DNA of 23,043 bases. It comes from an uncultured Mycoplasmatota bacterium. Lineage in GTDB: Bacteria; Bacillota_I; Bacilli_A; RF39; UBA660. The notes beneath the pieces were generated by a model. That model was not told where the DNA came from. It did no database searches and saw only the letters and a program-made list of their open reading frames with translations. The stretch lies in assembly GCA_946528555.1 (NCBI GenBank), contig CAMMYS010000031.1, positions 1 through 23,043 of the forward strand, read 5' to 3'. Shown here piece after piece: positions 14,876 through 20,423 of this stretch (positions are counted from its first letter, which is position 1; each line of letters opens with the position of its first letter). The translations under genes were made by a program, and so were the position numbers.

Positions 14876-15408
14876 TTTTCTCCTATTAAAAGTTTAACTT
14901 TCTTAGAAAGCATTCTATATATTTTTTCTTTTCCAATTATATCTTTAGACATTTCTAAAAATAATGAATATTTACTAGAAAGCTTAATTCTCATTTTTTC
15001 ATCATCTACTAAATTAACAAAATTAATATTATCTAATAAATCAGAACATTTAACTATTAATGCATCAAATCCATTTTCATGACATTTTTTAAACATCTCT
15101 CTTGCTTGTTCTAACTTGTCATCAATTTTTGGATTGAAACTAACAGACGCTACTATATCAGCTATTTTCTCTCCATATTCATTTACAATATCTTCGTATG
15201 TTATATCAGTATCTTCAATTAAATCATGAAGTATACTTGCAGTAATAATATCTTCTGAATAACCTAATTCATATAATGTCATAGAAACTTTAAAACAATG
15301 TAATAATACAGGTTTAGGATTATGTCCTGTCTCCCTTAAATTCTTTGCTACAAAATGTAAAACATTATCCATTCTCTTTTCTAAATTTGCATCAACTAAT
15401 TCAAACAT
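14872..15408 (-). CDS. Single-domain HD hydrolase, RelA/SpoT (MESH1-like)
   Basis: 178 residues from the ATG at 15406-15408; a longer in-frame start 54 bases upstream would overlap the HprK-like gene and is unlikely. It is an HD-domain phosphohydrolase with H37 (LLHCFKV), H61-D62 in LHDLIEDT and D123 (KCSDLLDN), the metal ligands of the RelA/SpoT-type hydrolase; the E65-D66 pair is also family-typical. There is no synthetase or ACT region. The family includes small alarmone hydrolases that split (p)ppGpp; some members act on other nucleotides. Its place inside a biosynthetic operon is unusual. The substrate is an inference. Confidence 0.8.
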   Translation of the reverse strand: MFELVDANLEKRMDNVLHFVAKNLRETGHNPKPVLLHCFKVSMTLYELGYSEDIITASILHDLIEDTDITYEDIVNEYGEKIADIVASVSFNPKIDDKLEQAREMFKKCHENGFDALIVKCSDLLDNINFVNLVDDEKMRIKLSSKYSLFLEMSKDIIGKEKIYRMLSKKVKLLIGEK

Positions 15409-15427
15409 TTTTATCACTCTCTTTCTA

Positions 15428-16375
15428 TTATTTAGTATACACCAATTTTTTCTGTTTTTCATTTACATATTCTGAAACATCATCCACACAACCACTAATA
15501 TATTCTAAGTTTGTTTTCTCAAAAATATCATTTATTAATTTGATTCTTTTTAAATATAATTCTTTACTATCATATGATGGTATATATCCTTGTGCATGAA
15601 ATTGATTATCACAGAATGTTGTATATATTCCCCTTATGTACATAGAGAATAATTCATTTAAATATAGTCTGTTTTCTGGAGTATCACCATTTCTAATACA
15701 TAAGTCTCTCATATTATTATCTATATGAACTATATATGATTTTCTAATTGGAATATTTTGTGAACAAGATATTCCAATTTCTTCTGGCATTATTTTTACT
15801 TTTCTTAACCATGAATCCATATCTTTTTCAGGAAACAAATGTAATAAGTGAGGTAAATTTCTTTTAATAGATTCATATCTTAAGAATAAAAATTTAGTTC
15901 CATCAAAAGCAAGTATTTTATCTTGATTGTTATATCCTATTACATTTCTATCATTTCCTATTAATGAAAATCCATGTTTTTGACATAAATCAATTGATAA
16001 TGTTGTTTTACCACTTCCTGCTCTACCTAATAATAGTATTCCATTATTATCTTTTTCTATACAAGCAGAATGAATAGTAACCATTGATTTTTCAGCTCTT
16101 TGTTTTTCCATCAAAATATATCCCATAAATACAATTGATGCTTCTGTTAATTCATCTATTGGATAACTAATATCAATTGAATTATCACTACATATAATTC
16201 CATTATTTCCATTTCTATATGTCACAACATATGGAAAATGACTAGGTATTTCTTGAGATATTTTTAATCCTGGAAACTCTAAAGTATCTTTGTTTCTTAA
16301 TAGAAAGTTATATAACTCTTTTTCTGATTCATATATTAAACCAGAACCACTTGTTTCAATATATGTTTTTTCCAT
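15428..16375 (-). CDS. HprK-like P-loop kinase domain protein
   Basis: 315 residues. A long N-terminal part (1-95) precedes the HPr kinase-like core: IHSACIE, GRAGSGKTT Walker A (117-125) and LIGNDRNVI (140-147), where HPr kinase/phosphorylase has its catalytic Asp pair. The protein lacks the usual HPr-binding C-terminus and no HPr gene lies here, so it probably does not regulate sugar uptake. HprK-like proteins of this kind are often found in peptide-modification clusters, where their role is unclear. Ribosome site AAGGAGG, 5 bases before ATG. It lies 19 bases upstream of the HD gene and 14 after the SAM synthetase. Function unknown; a free-molecule kinase or ATPase is possible. Confidence 0.72.
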   Translation of the reverse strand: MEKTYIETSGSGLIYESEKELYNFLLRNKDTLEFPGLKISQEIPSHFPYVVTYRNGNNGIICSDNSIDISYPIDELTEASIVFMGYILMEKQRAEKSMVTIHSACIEKDNNGILLLGRAGSGKTTLSIDLCQKHGFSLIGNDRNVIGYNNQDKILAFDGTKFLFLRYESIKRNLPHLLHLFPEKDMDSWLRKVKIMPEEIGISCSQNIPIRKSYIVHIDNNMRDLCIRNGDTPENRLYLNELFSMYIRGIYTTFCDNQFHAQGYIPSYDSKELYLKRIKLINDIFEKTNLEYISGCVDDVSEYVNEKQKKLVYTK

Positions 16376-16389
16376 ATTAACCTCCTTTT

Positions 16390-17589
16390 TTAAAATAATT
16401 TATGTTCTTCTAAAATTTTAGTTAAATATGTCTCCTCATTAAATTCTTCATCTATAATTTGTTTTATTTGATCAATGTTTTCTTCTTTATCAACACTTAA
16501 ATACATTAAGAATGGTTCTAATAAATTATTTTTATTTTTTGTTAAACAATACATTGAAGCTTTAACTCCACATTCTTCATATATTCTTTTAACAGCTCTA
16601 TTAGCAAGAAAAGATAATACTCTTCCTGTATGATATCTTTCATTCTTTCCACAAGGTGCTTCCATTGTATGTGGTCTAAAAGCAGGTATAATTCCTTGAG
16701 AGTTATTTCCTCTACCAACTATTCCCTCTTCTCCACATTCAATGCAGCTTCCTTTACTTAATGAATAGAATAAATAATCTCCAGAAGCCATTCTATTTAC
16801 TTCAATTTTTAAATTATATTTATCTATTCCATTAATTTGACTTATATATTCACTCATCAATTTTTCATATTTTTTTAATATATTTGTATATTCTTCATTA
16901 TTACTAAATTTATCTGGATATACTGGAATACATAAAGTTAATGTAATATCTTTTTCTATTCTAGAAACCATTACTTTAATATCTTGACCAATATCATCAA
17001 ATTTAGGTGTTGCATAATTATCATTATAATTCCAAAAGAATTGTTCTGCTTTTACAGCAATTTCTTCACATACAGTACTTGGATAATGTGCAACACATAA
17101 TGATGTATCATTAGCAAATACTTTTTTAGCATCTGGAACATCTTCTATTGATTCAGGAGTAAACCAATTATGTACTTTAGTATTTTGTGTACAATTAATA
17201 TGAATTTCTAATTCTTTTTCAACATCTAATCTTGGTAATACTGATGAAACATATTTTTTTATAACAGGCACTAACATTGATTCAATATCAATCTTTTTAC
17301 CATTCATTGTATTACTAGCTCTTCCATTTAAGAATACTTTTACAGGTTGATACATATTTACTTTACCATCTTCATATCTAAAACAACCTGCTCCTATATA
17401 TAACTTATCAAAATTGTGATGTAATACACATCCAAAATTATCTATACAATATTGTGAATAAACTCTTGAACATTCTTCAGCTAATTTATCTGCTAAAGTA
17501 TCTGGATGTCCAAGTCCCTTTCTTTCAATTATTTCTATATTGTTATTATCTGGATCAATATAGTCTTTTTTTATAATTATATTTCTCAT
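16390..17589 (-). CDS. Archaeal-type S-adenosylmethionine synthetase
   Basis: 399 residues with the pattern of the archaeal methionine adenosyltransferase family, not the bacterial MetK one. The N-terminus has ERKGLGHPDTLADKLAE; NCTQNTKVHNWFTPES and MASGDYLFYSL follow; the C-terminal part has GRGNNSQGIIPAFRP and HTMEAPCGKNERYHTGR, the phosphate and methionine region. Reaction: methionine + ATP + water to S-adenosylmethionine + phosphate + pyrophosphate. Ribosome site AGGAGAATAAT. It is in the middle of the operon with a radical SAM gene, a plausible local supply of that cofactor. Such genes in bacteria are often in accessory clusters, so transfer from archaea or another clade is likely. Some family members may use other substrates. 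Confidence 0.88.
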   Translation of the reverse strand: MRNIIIKKDYIDPDNNNIEIIERKGLGHPDTLADKLAEECSRVYSQYCIDNFGCVLHHNFDKLYIGAGCFRYEDGKVNMYQPVKVFLNGRASNTMNGKKIDIESMLVPVIKKYVSSVLPRLDVEKELEIHINCTQNTKVHNWFTPESIEDVPDAKKVFANDTSLCVAHYPSTVCEEIAVKAEQFFWNYNDNYATPKFDDIGQDIKVMVSRIEKDITLTLCIPVYPDKFSNNEEYTNILKKYEKLMSEYISQINGIDKYNLKIEVNRMASGDYLFYSLSKGSCIECGEEGIVGRGNNSQGIIPAFRPHTMEAPCGKNERYHTGRVLSFLANRAVKRIYEECGVKASMYCLTKNKNNLLEPFLMYLSVDKEENIDQIKQIIDEEFNEETYLTKILEEHKLF

Positions 17590-17590
17590 A

Positions 17591-18652
17591 TTATTCTCCT
17601 TTCATTCTTACCATTTCATATAATTTGTTAGCTTGATTATCTATTATGTTTTCACATCTATTAGCGCTATATTTTTCTGATTGTAACCAAAATGATGTTG
17701 CTCTAACCATAAATATATGAAACATTTCATTTCTTTCTTTTTCTGTTATTTTTTCTGGACATAAAATTAATTTAAATAGTTTTTCTAACCATTTTTCTTC
17801 AATATCATTGGTATCTGATATCTTTGCTGAATATTCATTTAACATTTCAATAGCGCGTTGTTTATGATTAAATTTTCTACTACTAACAATACAATTAAAT
17901 GAATAATTATCTTTTTTATTATCAAATTTATTTCCCTGTTTATATAAGTTTTTCCAAGTAAATAAGAAACTATCTAATACTTCTTGGAACATAGATTCTA
18001 TTTTTGTATAACTTGGATTATGAATCTTCTTTTCGAGATTAATTTGATATACATTTAATTTTTTATAACAAGCTACTAGTGTCATAAATATATCTATTCC
18101 ATATCTTTTAGTTGAATCAGTTATTTCTTGTTCATTAATAATATTTATAAACTTTTTATTAAAACTAAAATCACCAGCTATAGGTTGTCTAATAGGTATT
18201 CCACTAATTGCATATATTAATGGAAATGCAAAATGATTTGTTGTACTACCTTCATATCTGCTTCTTTTATATATTGGAGTAACATAATCATAATTATTAT
18301 TAATTAATGGTTCTAAAAACTTATCAATCCATATTGGTTTAACTGTCCTAACATCAGCATCAATTGTTATAGCATAATCTATATCGTTATTTTTGCAATA
18401 TTTAAAGAATTCTAATAAATTTGTACCTTTACCTATTTCATTAGTTTTAATACTTATCTTAGGACAAATTGTATTTGTATTCATAAAAATATCACTTGTA
18501 TTATCAGGACTATTATTATCAATATTAACTATTATTACATCATAATTTAGTTTAATATACTTTTTTAATCCTTTATCAATTTTAGATAATGTTGCTGATA
18601 TTATATGACTTTCATTATAACTTGGTATACAAACTGCAATTTTCTTTTTCAA
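17591..18652 (-). CDS. Mannosylglycerate synthase-like (GT-A) glycosyltransferase
   Basis: 353 residues. The N-terminus IAVCIPSYNESHI is a GT-A start; GKGTN (74-78) and the DAD metal motif (98-100) follow; then RQPIAGDFSF (155-164), YGID (184-187) and KKIHNP with H211. Their order and spacing fit mannosylglycerate synthase (GT78) and the related GT81 glucosylglycerate-type enzymes, where DxD and the late His bind the metal and QP(L/I)xGE binds the acceptor. A retained sugar transfer to a small hydroxy acid or similar acceptor is inferred. The start is TTG at 18650-18652, overlapping the MBL TGA; no ATG is near and the GT start motif begins 4 residues in. Confidence 0.75.
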   Translation of the reverse strand: MKKKIAVCIPSYNESHIISATLSKIDKGLKKYIKLNYDVIIVNIDNNSPDNTSDIFMNTNTICPKISIKTNEIGKGTNLLEFFKYCKNNDIDYAITIDADVRTVKPIWIDKFLEPLINNNYDYVTPIYKRSRYEGSTTNHFAFPLIYAISGIPIRQPIAGDFSFNKKFINIINEQEITDSTKRYGIDIFMTLVACYKKLNVYQINLEKKIHNPSYTKIESMFQEVLDSFLFTWKNLYKQGNKFDNKKDNYSFNCIVSSRKFNHKQRAIEMLNEYSAKISDTNDIEEKWLEKLFKLILCPEKITEKERNEMFHIFMVRATSFWLQSEKYSANRCENIIDNQANKLYEMVRMKGE

Positions 18653-19290
18653 AACTCCCTTACCTCCATTCTCCTTTCTAATTTTCCATTTACAATTTTT
18701 CCAGAATGACCAGGATATATAACACTAAAATTATCTATTATTTTCTTTTTAGAAGAAATGTAATCTTCTTTACTATAAGCATTTCCATAATCATTAACAT
18801 TTAGATAATCTTTATATGTTTTAAGTGCATCACCTGATAAAATTGTATTTTCTTTTTCAATTACTAAAGACATATGTCCAGGAGTATGCCCATTAGTAAA
18901 TAGTATTCTAATTCCTTTATCTATTTCAATCTCTTTTTGAACTTCAACTATATTTAATCTATCTCTAATTAATTCAAAATAACTAAATAAATCAGTATCA
19001 ATATCTTTATATTTCTCATAATAATCTAATTCTTTTTTAGAAATATATATTGGTATATTAGTATCTACAAAAAGATCTAAATTAGAACAATGATCAAAAT
19101 GCAAATGTGATATAAATACACAATCAATTTCATTTATTAATGGTTTTATTAAACTTCTAATATTATATCCACCTACATCAAATAGTATTTTTTTATTACT
19201 ATTAACAAGCAAACTACTTGAAAAACCAAAACATCCCATTTCTGGTTTAAATGAATATCCAATTGCTATTTCTTTAACTATAGTTTTCAT
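18649..19290 (-). CDS. Metallo-beta-lactamase-fold hydrolase
   Basis: 213 residues. HLHFDH (HxHxDH), GHTPGHMS with the next metal His, SGDAL with the bridging Asp, and PGHSG with the last His give a complete two-metal site. Such enzymes cleave lactones, thioesters, phosphodiesters or peptides; the closest general types are AHL-lactonase/PqqB-like small hydrolases, but the substrate is not determined. The ATG (19288-19290) has GAGGTG upstream and overlaps the AroE-like gene by 17 bases. Its end overlaps the glycosyltransferase start. Cytosolic, with no signal peptide. Confidence 0.88.
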   Translation of the reverse strand: MKTIVKEIAIGYSFKPEMGCFGFSSSLLVNSNKKILFDVGGYNIRSLIKPLINEIDCVFISHLHFDHCSNLDLFVDTNIPIYISKKELDYYEKYKDIDTDLFSYFELIRDRLNIVEVQKEIEIDKGIRILFTNGHTPGHMSLVIEKENTILSGDALKTYKDYLNVNDYGNAYSKEDYISSKKKIIDNFSVIYPGHSGKIVNGKLERRMEVREF

Positions 19291-20143
19291 TTAACACCTC
19301 TATCATCTTTTCAGCAAGAATATCTACTTCTTCAGTACTAATATCTATTTTTTTACCAAGCCATAATTGAAGTACAAGTATCGCTTGATAAATAAGCATA
19401 TATCCACCACTAACAGCAATTTGATTATATTTTTTTGCATTTTCAATTATCTTAGTATCCCATGGATTAAATATTACATCAAAGAAACATTTAGTATTAT
19501 TATTTATTATTTCTTTAAACATACTTTCATCAATAAGAGTATCTTCATTATTAGGATGCATTCCGACTGATGTAGTGTTTATAATAAGAGTTGCTTCTTT
19601 TAAACTATCAATTAATTTTTCTTTATCAGATAAAGCATAACATTCAATACTAGGATTAATAATTTCACACATCTTTTTAGCATTATCTAAACTTCTATTA
19701 AAAACTTTAATATTATTAGTTATTTTTAATAATTCATAGAATATTGGATAAGCAGCTCCACCAGCACCAATAATCACAACTTTATCATCAGGTGTAATAT
19801 TATAAAAATGCTTTATTGATAATATTGCTGCTTTACCATCAGTATTATATCCTTTTGTTTTACCATCTCTAATAACAACTGAATTAATAGATTTTATTTT
19901 TTCTGCTTCTTCATCACACTCATCAATAAGTTTTAAAATATCTAGCTTATATGGACAAGTAATATTAAAACCTACAAATCCTAAATTACACATTGAATTA
20001 ATTGCTTGCTTTAAATCTTTTTTATCTTCAACTGTAATTTTTAAATGAGCATATTCTATCTTTAATTTTTTAGATAATAAATCAAACATCTCTGGTGAAA
20101 TACTATGTTCTACAGGATTTCCTATTAAAGCTGAATATTTCAT
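19274..20143 (-). CDS. Shikimate dehydrogenase-family protein (AroE-like)
   Basis: 289 residues. Substrate motifs GNPVEHSISP and GFNITCPYK (with the catalytic Lys), YNTDGKAA (with the catalytic Asp), the NADP-binding GAGGAAYPI and NRS, NTTSVGM, and the C-terminal GGYMLIYQA are all present. It should reduce 3-dehydroshikimate or a related cyclohexene acid with NADPH. No other shikimate-pathway gene is nearby, so it may act on a dedicated substrate (quinate- or aminoshikimate-dehydrogenase-like) in this operon. Strong ribosome site AAGGAGG. First large gene of the operon, placed after the small peptide gene and its hairpin. Confidence 0.88.
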   Translation of the reverse strand: MKYSALIGNPVEHSISPEMFDLLSKKLKIEYAHLKITVEDKKDLKQAINSMCNLGFVGFNITCPYKLDILKLIDECDEEAEKIKSINSVVIRDGKTKGYNTDGKAAILSIKHFYNITPDDKVVIIGAGGAAYPIFYELLKITNNIKVFNRSLDNAKKMCEIINPSIECYALSDKEKLIDSLKEATLIINTTSVGMHPNNEDTLIDESMFKEIINNNTKCFFDVIFNPWDTKIIENAKKYNQIAVSGGYMLIYQAILVLQLWLGKKIDISTEEVDILAEKMIEVLNENYS

Positions 20144-20174
20144 TTTTTTAACCTCCTTTTTATATATAAAATAA

Positions 20175-20204
20175 AAATGCAGTTAGAATTCTCTTACTGC
20201 ATTT
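20175..20204 (-). terminator. Terminator-like hairpin at the end of the 35-aa gene (attenuator candidate)
   Basis: AAATGCAGT pairs with ACTGCATTT (9 bp) around a 12-base loop, followed on the minus strand by TTATTTTATATATA. The 5' arm is codons 30-32 of the peptide gene and the TAA stop (20183-20185) lies at the loop/3'-arm junction. Readthrough would feed the rest of the operon; termination would leave only the short transcript. Confidence 0.65.
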
Positions 20205-20290
20205 ATATATACTGGAAATAGAGCACAACAAAATATTTTGATTGTAAATATAAATGCAAACAGAATATTTTTAATTGTTTCTCTTTTCAT
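20183..20290 (-). CDS. 35-residue hydrophobic, Phe-rich small peptide
   Basis: A small gene at the head of the operon, too short for most gene finders. ATG at 20288-20290, with GGGGG 5 bases upstream, in a sequence with its own promoter. The peptide has basic residues at the start (MKRETIKN), then a hydrophobic core ILFAFIFTIKIFCCALFP with two adjacent Cys, and ends YINAVREF: six Phe, one Tyr. It could be a small membrane peptide, a precursor peptide for modification by the downstream radical SAM/HprK-like proteins, or a leader peptide for attenuation. No GG or other processing site is evident. The good start and stop with an overlapping terminator hairpin support real translation. Confidence 0.65.
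   Translation of the reverse strand: MKRETIKNILFAFIFTIKIFCCALFPVYINAVREF
20198..20258 (-). promoter_or_regulatory. Competing (antiterminator-like) pairing inside the 35-aa gene
   Basis: TGCATTTATAT at 20248-20258 is exactly complementary (11 bp) to ATATAAATGCA at 20198-20208, with a further three pairs beyond one mismatch. The second segment shares 7 bases with the 5' arm of the terminator hairpin, so both structures cannot exist together. This is the layout of a transcription attenuator. In AT-rich DNA such a match could arise by chance. Confidence 0.45.
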
Positions 20291-20332
20291 TTTAACCCCC
20301 ATTAGTGGCTATATCTTCACTAAATGATTTGT

Positions 20333-20360
20333 ATTATACATTAAAAATACAAAAAGTCAA
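20333..20360 (-). promoter_or_regulatory. Promoter of the 11-kb operon
   Basis: On the minus strand TTGACT (20355-20360), 16 bp, TATAAT (20333-20338). The start would be near 20326, giving a leader of about 36 bases. A stem CA-TTAGTG/CACTAA-TG sits just before the GGGGG ribosome site and may affect its access. I found no other convincing promoter between here and HelD. Confidence 0.75.
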
Positions 20361-20391
20361 TTAAATAAAGGCTTTTTTCTTAATATTTCAT

Positions 20392-20421
20392 ATAAAAAAG
20401 GAAGATTTTCTCTTCCTTTTT
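20392..20421 (-). terminator. Terminator of the fibronectin-type protein gene
   Basis: An 11-bp stem, rich in GGAAGA/TCTTCC (20395-20405 with 20411-20421), with a 5-base loop and a T-run on the minus strand. It follows the stop codon of the secreted protein gene by 2 bases and separates it from the operon promoter downstream. Confidence 0.88.
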
Positions 20422-20423
20422 AA

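Noticed and set aside
15345..15599. Plus-strand open frame of 84 codons
   Set aside because: Antisense to the HD and HprK-like genes, without a ribosome site.
18650..18652. Frameshift or missing start for the glycosyltransferase that begins with TTG
   Set aside because: TTG starts are normal in Gram-positive bacteria, an SD-like AGGGAG is present, and overlap with the MBL stop fits translational coupling.
19367..19570. Plus-strand open frame of 67 codons
   Set aside because: Antisense shadow of the AroE-like gene.
18649..20185. VREF ending shared by the 35-aa peptide and the MBL protein
   Set aside because: Codons differ and the MBL end doubles as a ribosome site for the next gene; chance is enough.
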